A DNA stretch of 64,000 nt from Tannerella serpentiformis (GCF_003033925.1 NZ_CP028365.1:2046001-2110000), one strand, 5' to 3'; positions 1-8,397 are shown, numbered from the stretch's first letter. Notes: generated by a model from the letters alone, not told the origin. Translations and numbers: made by a program.

Positions 1-187
1 CGGAGGAGTGCACGAGCTCGTCGGAGAGGGAGGAGAGCGTCAGGTCGTCCTGCATATCGCGCCACATCGCCCCCGCCAAGGCCGAAAGCTGCGCCTGCCG
101 GTCGTGTACGTGGCGCAAGGGCATCTCCGTGGCCTCCGTGTCGTAGCGGAAGCGCCACCACTCCTCTCGTTCGTGCAGATAGATCAT
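1..187 (-). CDS. Fic family protein, N-terminal part (cut by window edge)
   Basis: Reading leftwards from an ATG at 185-187, the first 62 codons are visible and the gene runs off the window. The peptide begins MIYLHEREEWWRFRYD, then has RQAQLSALAGAM and ends LSDELVHSS. This is the pattern of the DUF4172 N-terminal domain of Bacteroidetes Fic proteins: W-x-x-F-x-[YW]-D, an RQ-x-x-L helix, then L-x-x-[ED]-[VL]-V-x-SS ahead of the IEGE segment. Fic proteins transfer AMP or other phospho-groups to target proteins, but the catalytic HPFx(D/E)GNGR motif lies outside the window, so activity cannot be judged. The start overlaps the stop of the HAD gene (TGATG type), so it probably belongs to the same transcript. 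Confidence 0.6.
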   Translation of the reverse strand, partial: MIYLHEREEWWRFRYDTEATEMPLRHVHDRQAQLSALAGAMWRDMQDDLTLSSLSDELVHSS

Positions 188-900
188 AGCAGTCCCTCCA
201 GTTCCTTGAAGTCGGTGATCACCGCGTCGGCCTGCTCGGTGCCGGTGTAGGGTTTCCAGCCGATGTTCTTCAGCCAGACGGTACGGCAACCGAGCGAGGC
301 GGCGGGCAGGATGTCCTTGTCGTACGAGTCGCCGATGACGACCGCGCTCGAGGCGTCGCTGATGCCTAAGGCGTCGAGGCCGAGGCGGAAGATGGCGGGG
401 TCGGGCTTGCGGACGCCCACCACGGCCGACTCGATGACGTGCGGGAAGTAGCGATCCAGCCGGAAGTCGTGCAGCACGGCGCCGATGTTGCCGTAGAAGT
501 TCGACACGAGCGCCAGCGGATACCGCTCGGCCAAGGCTGCGATGAGGGGGCGTGCAGCCGTGACGCACCGCTCGGCCGAGGCATAGCAACGCCCTGCCAG
601 ACGACGCCTCACGTCGCGTGTGGCACGGAAATCGGGCAGCGCGGACTGCTCTTGCAGCCAGTCCACCTGCAGGTCGATCTTGATCCGCATCATGTCCGCG
701 AACGTGTGCTCGGGCCGTACGAGTGGCAGCTGCGCCATGGTCCGCTCGGCGTGCACGTAGGCCGCGCGAAAGTCCTCCTTCGTGACCGGCACATCCTCCG
801 CCTCATAGGCCTGCCAAATGACCTCCGACCAATGCAGCCCGTTGCTGTCGATCGTGCCCCCGTAGTCGAAGAGGAGCGCCGCGATGTGATTCATTTTCAT
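184..900 (-). CDS. HAD-superfamily hydrolase
   Basis: A 238-residue haloacid-dehalogenase phosphatase. Motif I is LLFDYGGTIDS near the N-terminus, where the second catalytic Asp of DxDGT is replaced by Gly (DYGGT), as in several HAD subfamilies. Motif II is LVSNFYG, and motifs III/IV are RKPDPAIF and VIGDSYDKDI. A helical cap of about 100 residues follows motif I. The ATG at 898-900 overlaps the stop of the CDP-alcohol phosphatidyltransferase gene (ATGA), so the two are translationally coupled. By context it may dephosphorylate the head group of a lipid phosphate made by that enzyme. This is inferred from neighbours; the substrate cannot be read from the sequence. Confidence 0.85.
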   Translation of the reverse strand: MKMNHIAALLFDYGGTIDSNGLHWSEVIWQAYEAEDVPVTKEDFRAAYVHAERTMAQLPLVRPEHTFADMMRIKIDLQVDWLQEQSALPDFRATRDVRRRLAGRCYASAERCVTAARPLIAALAERYPLALVSNFYGNIGAVLHDFRLDRYFPHVIESAVVGVRKPDPAIFRLGLDALGISDASSAVVIGDSYDKDILPAASLGCRTVWLKNIGWKPYTGTEQADAVITDFKELEGLL

Positions 901-1817
901 CTCACAGCCTCCTTCAGTTGCACGGTGAACTGGGCGCAGAAGCGCTCGTGCGTCCGTACCATATAAATAAGCATCGCGTTGAGCACAGTCAGCTCGAATG
1001 CGAAGTAGAGCCAGGGCGCGTCGATGAGTAGCGAGACGAAGAGGGCGATGACGCGCGTGTTGAATGAGAGCATATTGGTGTACTTCATCAGCGGCAGGCT
1101 CCGGGTGCGGAAGGCCGTGCGGAACCACTCGGGTGCCTCGTCGGCATAGTCGTGGCGGATGACGTCCATCATCTCCTGAAAGCGCGGCGTGGAGCGCTCC
1201 TGGCCGCGGGTGTAGCGGAGGTAGAACATCTCGAAGAGCTTGTAGACGAAGTCGCCGCGCCACGTCATCCGGCGGTAGCTCTCTGCGACGGCCTGCGAGT
1301 GCGACAGCTCGCTGCCCGCACGCCCCTTGAGGAAGAGCAGGTGGATGTTGCGGTAATAGTCGGCCATGGCGGCCTGCTTGCTGTGGTAGCTGCCCGTGAC
1401 GATGGCCAGTAGCCAGATCCACAGCCCCCACTCGGGCATGAGTCGCAGGCAGATGGCTACGTAGATGGTGAAGAACCAGACGTCGCCACAGAATCCGTCC
1501 AGCACGCGCCCGAGGGGCGACTTCTGGCCCGTCATGCGCGCCAACTGCCCGTCGGCGCTGTCGTAGGAGTTGGCCCAGACGAGCAGCAGCATGCCGACCA
1601 CGTTCACCATGAGGCTGGTGTAATAGAAGCATACGCCGGCGGCAATGCCGATGAAGATGGCCATGATCGTGATCGCGTTGGGCGAGACGCCTAACCGGTG
1701 GAAGAGCAGCGCCCAGCGGTAGCCGATGGGGCGGTAAAACCAGATGTCGATGCACTCCTCCGTGTCGAGAGATTTGAGGGTCGACGCCATGCCCGGCGCC
1801 GTGGTTTGTTGGGTCAT
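897..1817 (-). CDS. CDP-alcohol phosphatidyltransferase family protein
   Basis: A 306-residue integral membrane enzyme expected to join a CDP-activated alcohol to a second alcohol. The signature DSADGQLAR, eight residues, G, RVLD is present around residues 86-108. In the usual D-x3-D end the last Asp falls one residue late (DGFCGD). This may be a subfamily trait. Several hydrophobic segments surround the motif (residues 35-80 and 110-145) and two more lie near the C-terminus. It sits between an ATP-grasp gene and a HAD phosphatase and downstream of a MobA-like nucleotidyltransferase. That neighbourhood recalls the inositol-lipid loci of Bacteroides, but no myo-inositol-phosphate synthase is in view. 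The product is therefore probably a phospholipid head group of unknown chemistry. Confidence 0.85.
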   Translation of the reverse strand: MTQQTTAPGMASTLKSLDTEECIDIWFYRPIGYRWALLFHRLGVSPNAITIMAIFIGIAAGVCFYYTSLMVNVVGMLLLVWANSYDSADGQLARMTGQKSPLGRVLDGFCGDVWFFTIYVAICLRLMPEWGLWIWLLAIVTGSYHSKQAAMADYYRNIHLLFLKGRAGSELSHSQAVAESYRRMTWRGDFVYKLFEMFYLRYTRGQERSTPRFQEMMDVIRHDYADEAPEWFRTAFRTRSLPLMKYTNMLSFNTRVIALFVSLLIDAPWLYFAFELTVLNAMLIYMVRTHERFCAQFTVQLKEAVR

Positions 1818-1819
1818 TG

Positions 1820-1950
1820 TTGAAAGTAGTTAGAGGGTAGTCAGGGGTAGTCAGAGGGTAGTTGGAAGTAATGAGGCACTACGCTTCACTACTTCTGACT
1901 ACTTGCGCCGGAAGGCGCATAACTACCCGGCCGAAGGCCGATACTACCTA
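1820..1950. repeat. TAGTT/TAGTC repeat region with GC hairpins
   Basis: An AGT-rich stretch made of TAGTTAG, TAGTCAG and GTAGT words, then two GC-rich hairpins (GCGCCGGAAGGCGC-like and CGGCCGAAGGCCG). The same words recur at 2798-3025, 16485-16545 and 16880-16940, always between genes or at a gene end. Here the repeat runs into the 3' end of the ATP-grasp gene and supplies its last codons. Confidence 0.7.
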
Positions 1951-2791
1951 TTATACAGGAGGCGATAAACGGTGCCGCCGCCTCGCGACAGGGGGCGAAG
2001 CTGGGCCAGTCGTTGAAGTCGATCAGGCGCACGAGGCCGTCGGTGTCGGAGACGATGCAGTCGCCGCCGTAGACGCGCAGGCCGAGCACAGTGGCAGCGC
2101 GATGGCAGGTCGTGCGGAGCGCGTCGGCGTCGTAGGCGATGCCCCGCGCGGGCCCGTTCACCTGCTCCAGCCCGAACTTGCCGTGGTGCGTGGCCGTCGG
2201 ATAGAAGGCATAGAAGAAGTCGGTGCCCGCCACGCCGTAGAACTTCACGAGGTCGCCCGTTAGATGCTCGTTCACGACAGCCGTCCGTATGCCGCCGTCG
2301 GAGAGCCTGCGGAAGACCTCGCGCGTTGCCTCCCGACTGGCCGCGAAGGTCACGTCGCCCGCACCGACCACGTGGCCGTCGGCCCGCTTCATCCAGCAGG
2401 CGTCGATCGCAGCCGAGGCGAGCGCTGGCACGGGGTCGTCAGCCGTGGGGAGGATCAGGCTGCGCGGGTGTGGCAAGTCGGCCTCGGTCAGTAGGCGTGT
2501 CATCGGCTCACGGCCACAGCGGGCAATGGCGTAACCGGAGTTGATGACCGGCAGCCCGCCGTCCTCCATGCGCTGCAAACAGCGGATCGAGCGCGGGTCG
2601 CGGGCCATGCCAAACACCGCATCGGCGCTCACGGCCTCGGCCCAGAGGTCGACCTCGGTGTACTCCCGCACCGTGCAGCCACGCGCCCGCAGCGCCTCGG
2701 CCGTGAGACGGAAGATGGCCTCGTCATTGGCCTCGTGGTGGGGCGAGAATCGTGGGTCGCGCCGAATGCCGGCTACTATATAGGTATGCAT
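1889..2791 (-). CDS. ATP-grasp-like protein (RimK/ligase type)
   Basis: A 300-residue protein with an ATP-grasp C-terminal half. It has a central ACWMKRADGH segment (ATP-binding Lys), TAVVNEHLTGDLVKFYGV and a final GLRVYGGDCIVS...VRLIDFNDWPSFAPCREAAAPFIA, where Asp and Asn are the expected Mg-binding residues. The N-terminal half (VFGMARDPRSIRCLQRMEDGGLPVINS) resembles the pre-ATP domain of such ligases. The family joins a carboxylate to an amine or other nucleophile, and the substrate is unknown. After FIASCII the last 19 or so residues (GSIGLRPGSYAPS and onward) are encoded by the intergenic hairpin repeat, which also provides the stop. The native C-terminus was probably replaced. It sits in a minus-strand run with the lipid-type enzymes, 71 bases upstream of the CDP-alcohol transferase. 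Confidence 0.75.
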   Translation of the reverse strand: MHTYIVAGIRRDPRFSPHHEANDEAIFRLTAEALRARGCTVREYTEVDLWAEAVSADAVFGMARDPRSIRCLQRMEDGGLPVINSGYAIARCGREPMTRLLTEADLPHPRSLILPTADDPVPALASAAIDACWMKRADGHVVGAGDVTFAASREATREVFRRLSDGGIRTAVVNEHLTGDLVKFYGVAGTDFFYAFYPTATHHGKFGLEQVNGPARGIAYDADALRTTCHRAATVLGLRVYGGDCIVSDTDGLVRLIDFNDWPSFAPCREAAAPFIASCIIGSIGLRPGSYAPSGASSQK

Positions 2792-2797
2792 GTAGAG

Positions 2798-3025
2798 GGT
2801 AGTTATGCGGCCTTGCGGCCGCGGTAGTCAAGGGGCTTCGCCCCGGTAGTTATGCGGCCTTGCGGCCGCGGTAGTCAAGGGGCTTCGCCCCGGTAGTTAT
2901 GCGCCTTGCGGCCGCGGTAGTCAGGGGGCTTCGCCCCGGTAGTTATGCGCCTTGCGGCCGCGGTAGTTAGGGGGAGTCAGAAGTAGTTAGGGGGTAGTCA
3001 AAGGGTAGTCAGAAGTAGTTATGAG
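2798..3025. repeat. 46-47 bp tandem repeat with two hairpins (TAGT family)
   Basis: About four units spaced 46-47 bp (GGTAGTC or GGTAGTT at 2823, 2870, 2916 and 2962). Each carries GGCC-TTGC-GGCC and GGGGC-TTC-GCCCC hairpins separated by GTAGTTATG and GTAGTCA words, and the array decays into AGTAGTTAGGGGG-type sequence to 3025. It lies between the nucleotidyltransferase and ATP-grasp genes, which are both on the minus strand. Its period differs from that of the 41-42 bp arrays elsewhere in the window. Confidence 0.85.
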
Positions 3026-3028
3026 TAG

Positions 3029-3739
3029 TCAGGGGGTGGATAGGAAGGCTTCGGCCTTGGCGATGTCCGCGGCGTGGTCGATGTCGAGGATCTTATCGAA
3101 GGCGTAGGCCCGGAGGCGTAGCCCTTCGCTGACGAGCATCCGCTGATAGTTGCGCATGCGGGAGACGCCTTGCTCCATCGCCTGATCGAGCACGTCGAGC
3201 GCCGCCCGACGCAGGCAGTACATGCCGCCCGAGACGTATTGGCAGCCCGCCGCCTGACCCTCCTCACGGTCGAGGAAGCCGCGGATCATGCCCGCCGAGT
3301 CGGTCCGGACATAGAGCGGCGCCTCGTCGTCCACGTAGGCCGTGACGGCCATCATCCCGTCGAGTAGCGGGCTGCGCTCGAAGGCGTCGATATAGGCCGC
3401 GAACGGCTCCTCGCGAAACACCGTGTCGACCGTCGTCAGGCAACACGTGTCGCTCGTCAAGAAAGGCCTGAGCGCATGAAAGCTGTGCATCGAGCTGGGC
3501 GTCGACCGCACCACCAGGTTCAGCGGCACGGGTAGCGCGAGTTGCTCCATGTGGCGTTGCACGTCGGCCATCTCCTCATTGACAATCACGCTGATCGACG
3601 TGGCGCCATGCCTGAGAAAAAGGCCCATCAGGCGATCGATCATCGGCTCTCCGAGCAGCCTCACGAGGGGTTTGGGTGTCGTGACCCCTTCATCCACGAG
3701 CCGCGAGCCCTCGCCCGCAGCAATTATTGCATAGTCCAT
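3029..3739 (-). CDS. MobA-like NTP transferase (nucleotidyltransferase)
   Basis: A 236-residue sugar- or polyol-phosphate nucleotidyltransferase. The N-terminus MDYAIIAAGEGSRL followed by TTPKPLVRLLGEPMIDR is the GxGxR and PKPL signature of the family. TTVDTVF around residue 120 supplies the metal-binding Asp. Such enzymes form an NDP-activated alcohol or sugar from NTP. Two genes downstream is a CDP-alcohol phosphatidyltransferase, so a CDP-linked polyol is a reasonable product, by analogy with inositol-phosphate cytidylyltransferases. This is inference. It is the first gene of the cluster, and a TACTTTTG promoter box lies 69 bases upstream. Confidence 0.8.
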   Translation of the reverse strand: MDYAIIAAGEGSRLVDEGVTTPKPLVRLLGEPMIDRLMGLFLRHGATSISVIVNEEMADVQRHMEQLALPVPLNLVVRSTPSSMHSFHALRPFLTSDTCCLTTVDTVFREEPFAAYIDAFERSPLLDGMMAVTAYVDDEAPLYVRTDSAGMIRGFLDREEGQAAGCQYVSGGMYCLRRAALDVLDQAMEQGVSRMRNYQRMLVSEGLRLRAYAFDKILDIDHAADIAKAEAFLSTP

Positions 3740-3807
3740 AATTGAAAACGTAGTTTAGTAGTGATGGGCCGTTGGGAAGTGAAATGCAGCACCCTCCGTA
3801 CCCGCCG

Positions 3808-3815
3808 CAAAAGTA
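3808..3815 (-). promoter_or_regulatory. Bacteroidetes -7 box (TACTTTTG)
   Basis: Read on the minus strand, TACTTTTG matches TAnnTTTG exactly. It lies upstream of the nucleotidyltransferase start at 3739. No convincing -33 TTTG was found. Confidence 0.5.
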
Positions 3816-3838
3816 GACCCTTTCGCCGGGGGAGGCCC

Positions 3839-4109
3839 CGAAATACACAGCGACGGGCCGTCGCAGGCTTGCATGCCCCCGAAATACACAGCGATAATAA
3901 GCCGCATACATGTTTCTTAATGTCGCATACAGCGACGGTAAGCTGCATATATGTTTCTTATTACCGAAGACTTCGACGATAAATTACATGCCTGTTTCTT
4001 ATTATCGCACACAGTGACGGTAAGCCGCATGTATGTTTCTTATTACCGAAGACTTCGACGATAAATTACATACCTGTTTCTTATTATCGCACACAGCGAC
4101 GGGCCTCCG
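3839..4109. repeat. Array A: 41-bp tandem repeat, about 6.6 units
   Basis: Unit boundaries fall exactly 41 bp apart: CGAAATACAC at 3839 and 3880, then CATRYATGTTTCTTA-type starts at 3905, 3946, 3987, 4028 and 4069. Units alternate in type, giving an 82-bp super-period. One type has the palindrome CGAAG-A-CTTCG, the other GTCGC-ATACA-GCGAC or TCGC-ACACA-GCGA. The array fills most of the gap between two divergent genes (starts at 3739 and 4210). No coding potential was recognised in it. Confidence 0.92.
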
Positions 4110-4209
4110 CACCTCCGTGAACACTTACCGCTGCCCGGTTGTTTATGGGAGAGTTTGTACCCATAACCCCCCACGTATAACAACCCCCAAACTGAAAGGA
4201 GAAACAGAA

Positions 4210-4815
4210 ATGAGAAGAATGAAATGGATGCTGGCGGCAGCTGTGATGCTCGTCGCCGTGACGACGGCCCAGGCGCAGTGTCGCTTCGGCGTGAAGGGCG
4301 GTGTCAACATCGCCTCGGTGTCGTTCGATCGCCATGTGCTGGACGCGGAGAACATCACCGGCTTCCACGTCGGGCCCATGCTGGAGTGGAACATCCCCCT
4401 CCTCGGCCTTGGCATCGACGGAGCCGTGCTCTACAGCCAGCGCGGCTTCGGGGTGCGCGGCGAGAGTCTGCGGTCGGATTATATCGATGTGCCGGTGAAC
4501 GCCAAGTTCAAGTTCGGCCTGCCCCTGATCTCACCCTTCCTGGCGGCCGGGCCCTACGCCTCGTTCCGCGTGTCGAGCGACAAGTCGTGGGACATCTCGG
4601 GCATTACCGATCAGGTGATCCGGCAGGTGGAGGCCCAGAGCTTTGCCGCGGGGCTGAACTTCACGGCCGGCGCTGAGGTGATGGAAGCCGTGCAGGTGGG
4701 GCTTACGTACAGCCTCGGCCTGACGGACAATTACAAGGCTTTCGATCGCAGAAACGTGAACTCTTACTCCGGTAAGCCGCACACCTGGATGGTGTCGGCC
4801 ACCGTGTTCTTTTGA
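4210..4815 (+). CDS. PorT-like outer-membrane beta-barrel protein
   Basis: A 201-residue secreted protein. The signal peptide is about 22 residues (MRRMKWMLAAAVMLVAVTTA, cleavage near AQAQ). The mature part opens with RFGVKGGVNIASVS, the usual first strand of the outer-membrane beta-barrel (PorT/OMP_b-brl_2) family, and ends with WMVSATVFF, a terminal Phe strand. Alternating strand segments such as GLGIDGAVLYSQRGFGV and DYIDVPVNAKFKF fill the middle. The start at 4210 is preferred over an upstream in-frame ATG because AAAGGAG lies just ahead and the signal peptide begins there. It is a tandem paralogue of the next gene. No specific function can be assigned. Confidence 0.85.
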   Translation: MRRMKWMLAAAVMLVAVTTAQAQCRFGVKGGVNIASVSFDRHVLDAENITGFHVGPMLEWNIPLLGLGIDGAVLYSQRGFGVRGESLRSDYIDVPVNAKFKFGLPLISPFLAAGPYASFRVSSDKSWDISGITDQVIRQVEAQSFAAGLNFTAGAEVMEAVQVGLTYSLGLTDNYKAFDRRNVNSYSGKPHTWMVSATVFF

Positions 4816-4830
4816 ATGATTCAAACCATC

Positions 4831-4864
4831 CGCGGGGGAGGGCCTACCCATAGCCTTCCCCTGC
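4831..4864. terminator. Hairpin between the two barrel genes
   Basis: The stem GGGGGAGGGC / GCCTTCCCCTGC encloses a nine-base loop, 16 bases after the first barrel stop. It is a possible terminator or attenuator separating the paralogues. The T-run that follows is weak. Confidence 0.45.
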
Positions 4865-4895
4865 TTTATGCTTACCCATTAATGACAGAGACAAA

Positions 4896-5549
4896 ATGAA
4901 AAAGACAAGCATGATTTTGGCAGTGTTACTGCTGCTGACAACCGTGATGGGCGAGGCGCAATCCCGCCGCCCCAGACAATCGCAACGACGCACTACCTAC
5001 AGCCGTGTGCAGCCCGTGCGCTTCGGCCTCAAGGCGGGGCTCAATCTGGCCAACGTGAGCGCGAAGTATGGCATCGATGCCGACCAGGTGGTGGGCGTAC
5101 ACTTTGGCCCGACGATGGAGATCCATCTGCCCGCCCCGGGGCTATACGTCGACGGTGCGCTGCTCTTCAGCCAGCGTGGCATCGGCGAGGGCTACGGGCA
5201 CAATAGGGATTTCCGCAACGATTACATCGACCTGCCCATGTCGTTGAAGTTCCGCTTCCCCTTCCCCAGCACCTCCCCCTTTATCGCGATGGGCCCCTCG
5301 CTGTCGTTCCGCCTCACGGGCGATAAGAATCACTACGCAGGCACGATGGTCTATTCCGCGCGCAACGTGGCCACGAGTTGGAACTTCACGGGCGGCATCG
5401 ACATCATGCGGACTGTGCAGCTCAGCCTGACGTACAACTTGGGCATCACGGACTACTACCGCGCCTATCCCTACGGCATCAACCACGCAGCGTCAGCCTA
5501 CGGTGTGCGGTCGAACACGTGGATGTTCTCCGCAGCAGTGCTGTTCTGA
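4896..5549 (+). CDS. PorT-like outer-membrane beta-barrel protein (paralogue)
   Basis: A 217-residue paralogue of the preceding gene. The signal peptide is MKKTSMILAVLLLLTTVMGEA. A basic QSRRPRQSQRRTTYSR linker follows that the first copy lacks, then RFGLKAGLNLANVSAKYGID. It shares LYVDGALLFSQRGIG, NDYIDLPMSLKFRF, SPFIAMGPSLSFRLTGDK and the terminal WMFSAAVLF with its neighbour, so the pair arose by tandem duplication. It is probably an outer-membrane protein of unknown role. Its stop is followed two bases later by the GTG proposed as the start of priA. Confidence 0.85.
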   Translation: MKKTSMILAVLLLLTTVMGEAQSRRPRQSQRRTTYSRVQPVRFGLKAGLNLANVSAKYGIDADQVVGVHFGPTMEIHLPAPGLYVDGALLFSQRGIGEGYGHNRDFRNDYIDLPMSLKFRFPFPSTSPFIAMGPSLSFRLTGDKNHYAGTMVYSARNVATSWNFTGGIDIMRTVQLSLTYNLGITDYYRAYPYGINHAASAYGVRSNTWMFSAAVLF

Positions 5550-5551
5550 TC

Positions 5552-8014
5552 GTGCTTTACGCCGACGTCCTCCTGCCGCTGCCTATGGCGGATACGTACA
5601 CCTACCTCGTGCCCGACGATATGGCCGATCTGGTGACAGTGGGCATGCGTGTGGTGGTGCCCTTCGGTGCGCGGCGTTACTATACGGGCATTGTGCGTGA
5701 CGTGCACCACCGTCCGCCCGCTGCGGGCTATGCGCTCAAGCCCATCTTCGTGGCTCCGGACGAGACGCCCGTCGTCCGACCCGCGCAGCTGCGCTTCTGG
5801 GACTGGATGGCGTCGTATTACCTGTGTACGCCGGGCGAAGTCTACAATGCGGCCGTCCCTGCCGGGCTCAGACCCGACAGTGAGACGGTCGTTTCGCTGT
5901 CTGACGGATACGCCTCGGCGCCCGCCCTCTCGCCCAAGGCGCAGGCCGCACTCGATGCGTTGGCCACCTTTCCCAAGCCGCCCACCGTGGCCGAATTAGA
6001 GCGTCGGGCGGGGGTGCGAAACCTGCTCCCTACGCTCACGACGTTGGTGGCCGAGGGCGCTGTGCATGTGGACGCGGAAGTGAAGGCTGGCATCACGCCA
6101 CGGCGTGAGACGTTCGTCCGCCTCGCTGCCGATTACCCCGATGAGGAGAGTCTGCGGCCGCTCTTTGACACGCTCCGACGCGCGGCCAGTCAGGAGCGAC
6201 TGCTGCTCCATTTCCTCGACGCCGCCCAACCCTTCTCGCCCGACGGTCGGCAGGAGGTCTCTCGCAAGGAACTGCTGGCCACGAGCGGCGCATCGGCCGC
6301 CCTGCTTACGGCCCTCGTACGCCGTGGCGTGCTGACGCTTGTGGAGCGCACCGTGGAGCCGCAACCCCTCTTCCTTGATCGCGTCACACATCCCGTTCGC
6401 CCCCTCACATCGGCACAACAGTCGGCTTACGAAGCCATTCGCGCATCCTTCGATACGCACCCCGTTTGCCTGCTCCACGGCGCCCCCTCGTCCGGCAAGA
6501 CGGAGATCTTCCTCCATCTCATCCTCGACACCCTCCGCGCCGGTCGGCAGGCGCTCTACCTGTTGCCTGAGATTGCCGTCACGACACAGATGACGGAGCG
6601 ACTGGCGGACGTCCTCGGCCCCCGGTTGCTCGTCTACCATTCCGGCCTCACCGACCGCGAACGCGCGGAAGTGTGGCGCCGACTGCTCCGCACGGATAGC
6701 GAGCCTGCGGTCGTCGTCGGCGTACGGTCGTCGCTCTTTCTGCCTTTCGATCGGTTGGGGCTGATTGTGGTGGATGAGGAGCATGAGCCGTCGTATAAGC
6801 AAAACGACCCGGCGCCACGTTACCATGCGCGCAACGCAGCGCTGATGCTGGCTCGGATGCACGGGGCGCGGGCGCTGCTCGGGTCGGCCACGCCGTCGCT
6901 CGAGACGTACTACTTGGCGCGTACGGGGCGGTATGGCCTTGTCACCCTCACCGAGCGTTATGGCGCTGCGCCCGAGCCGGAGATTGTGCTTGTGGACACG
7001 AAGGAGATGCGGCGCAAACGGCGCATGAAGTACGACGCCCTCCTCTCTCCGCAGCTGCGTGAGGCCATCGACGGTGCGCTGGCCGAGGGCCGACAGACGA
7101 TCCTCTTCCGCAATCGACGCGGCTACGCGCCCGTCATGGAGTGTCGCTCGTGTGGCTACGTCCCGCGTTGCGCCTATTGCGATGTCAGCCTGACTTACCA
7201 TCGCACACAGCACCGCCTGGTGTGTCATTATTGCGGCCGTTCGCAGCCCCTGCCGACGCACTGCCCGGAGTGCGACAGTGAGGAGTGGCGGGGGCTGGGC
7301 TATGGTACGGAGCGCGTGGAGGACGAGATCAGCGCGCTCTACCCCAGCGTCCGCGTCGGGCGTTTGGACACCGACGCCGTCCGTACGCCGAGGGCCTATC
7401 GGCGCGTCCTCAGCGACTTTGAGCAGGGGCACACCCAGCTGCTCGTCGGCACACAGATGCTGACCAAAGGGCTTGACTTCGGTCGCGTGGGCGTGGTCGG
7501 TGTACTGAGCGCCGACAGCCTGATGAGCATCCCCGACTTCCGCGCCCACGAACGTGCCTTTCAGCTGATGATGCAGGTGAGCGGTCGGGCGGGCCGACGC
7601 GATCGCCGCGGCACGGTCGTCATCCAAACCACCCACCCTGACCAGCCCCTGCTGCAATGGGTGCGCACGTTCGACTATGTCAGCATGGCCACCGCGCTCC
7701 TGGCTGAACGCCGCCGCTTCATCTATCCCCCCTACTGCCGACTCATCACCATCATCCTTCGCCACCGCAACGAGGACACCCTTCGCCACGCCGCCGAGAC
7801 GTATGCCGAGCGCCTCCGCCCGTCCTTCACCGACGGCCTCCTTGGTCCCTACGCCCCACCCGTAGCCCGTGTGCGATCGCTTTATATCCGGCAGATCCTG
7901 CTCAAGGTGCCCCTCACGCAGCCCGCCGATGACGTCCGCCGCCGCCTCCTCACCATCCACCGCGCCCTCCTGCCCGACTTCGCCGGCCTTCGCATCCATT
8001 ACGAGGTGGACTAA
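5552..8014 (+). CDS. priA: Primosomal protein N' (PriA helicase)
   Basis: About 820 residues. PriA is the 3'-5' helicase that reloads the replisome at stalled forks. The N-terminus YADVLLPLPMADTYTYLVP is the 3'-DNA-binding domain. Walker A is GAPSSGKTEIF (Lys near residue 316) and the DEEH box is near residue 408. A zinc-binding insertion spans about residues 531-574 (CRSCGYVPRCAYCDVS...CHYCGRS...CPECDS). Helicase motifs follow (GTQMLTKGLDF, VSGRAGR). No ATG precedes the conserved N-terminus without a long overlap into the barrel gene, so the GTG at 5552 is chosen, two bases after that gene's stop. Confidence 0.95.
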   Translation: MLYADVLLPLPMADTYTYLVPDDMADLVTVGMRVVVPFGARRYYTGIVRDVHHRPPAAGYALKPIFVAPDETPVVRPAQLRFWDWMASYYLCTPGEVYNAAVPAGLRPDSETVVSLSDGYASAPALSPKAQAALDALATFPKPPTVAELERRAGVRNLLPTLTTLVAEGAVHVDAEVKAGITPRRETFVRLAADYPDEESLRPLFDTLRRAASQERLLLHFLDAAQPFSPDGRQEVSRKELLATSGASAALLTALVRRGVLTLVERTVEPQPLFLDRVTHPVRPLTSAQQSAYEAIRASFDTHPVCLLHGAPSSGKTEIFLHLILDTLRAGRQALYLLPEIAVTTQMTERLADVLGPRLLVYHSGLTDRERAEVWRRLLRTDSEPAVVVGVRSSLFLPFDRLGLIVVDEEHEPSYKQNDPAPRYHARNAALMLARMHGARALLGSATPSLETYYLARTGRYGLVTLTERYGAAPEPEIVLVDTKEMRRKRRMKYDALLSPQLREAIDGALAEGRQTILFRNRRGYAPVMECRSCGYVPRCAYCDVSLTYHRTQHRLVCHYCGRSQPLPTHCPECDSEEWRGLGYGTERVEDEISALYPSVRVGRLDTDAVRTPRAYRRVLSDFEQGHTQLLVGTQMLTKGLDFGRVGVVGVLSADSLMSIPDFRAHERAFQLMMQVSGRAGRRDRRGTVVIQTTHPDQPLLQWVRTFDYVSMATALLAERRRFIYPPYCRLITIILRHRNEDTLRHAAETYAERLRPSFTDGLLGPYAPPVARVRSLYIRQILLKVPLTQPADDVRRRLLTIHRALLPDFAGLRIHYEVD

Positions 8015-8034
8015 AACCGGGTTTTACGGGAATT

Positions 8035-8325
8035 GCAAGGTCTGCAAAGCTCCAGAATCAGATTCTGAGCCATTGCAAGGGTCTGCAATCCTCCAGAATC
8101 AGATTCTAGGCCATTACAAGGGTCTGCAAAGCTCCAGAATCAGATTCTGAGCCATTGCAACGATCTGCAATCCTCTAAAATCAGATTCTGAGCCATTGCA
8201 ACGGTCTGCAAAGCTCCAGAATCAGATTCTAGGCCATTGCAAGGGTCTGCAATCCTCCAGAATCAGATTCTGAGCCATTGCAACGGTGTGCAATCCTCTA
8301 AAATCAGATTCTGGAGGATTCGCGC
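8035..8325. repeat. Array B: 41-bp tandem repeat, about 7 units
   Basis: Units start at 8051, 8092, 8133, 8174, 8215, 8256 and 8297, exactly 41 bp apart. Each begins with the palindrome AGAATC-A-GATTCT (in some units AAAATCAGATTCT) and continues with GAGCCATTGCAAGGGTCTGCAA. Linker ends mostly alternate between AATCC and AAAGC, suggesting growth by dimers. It fills the gap between priA and the thioredoxin gene. Confidence 0.95.
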
Positions 8326-8397
8326 GCCCTGCAATACGCTCGGAGCCGGTTGGGGGCGCCTAATCCGTCGCTGCAGAAGCCTATTTGAATGCACGTC

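Noticed and set aside
5996-7999. A 667-codon open frame antisense to priA
   Set aside because: It is a by-product of GC-rich codon use in priA, has no recognisable domain, and priA is certain on the other strand.
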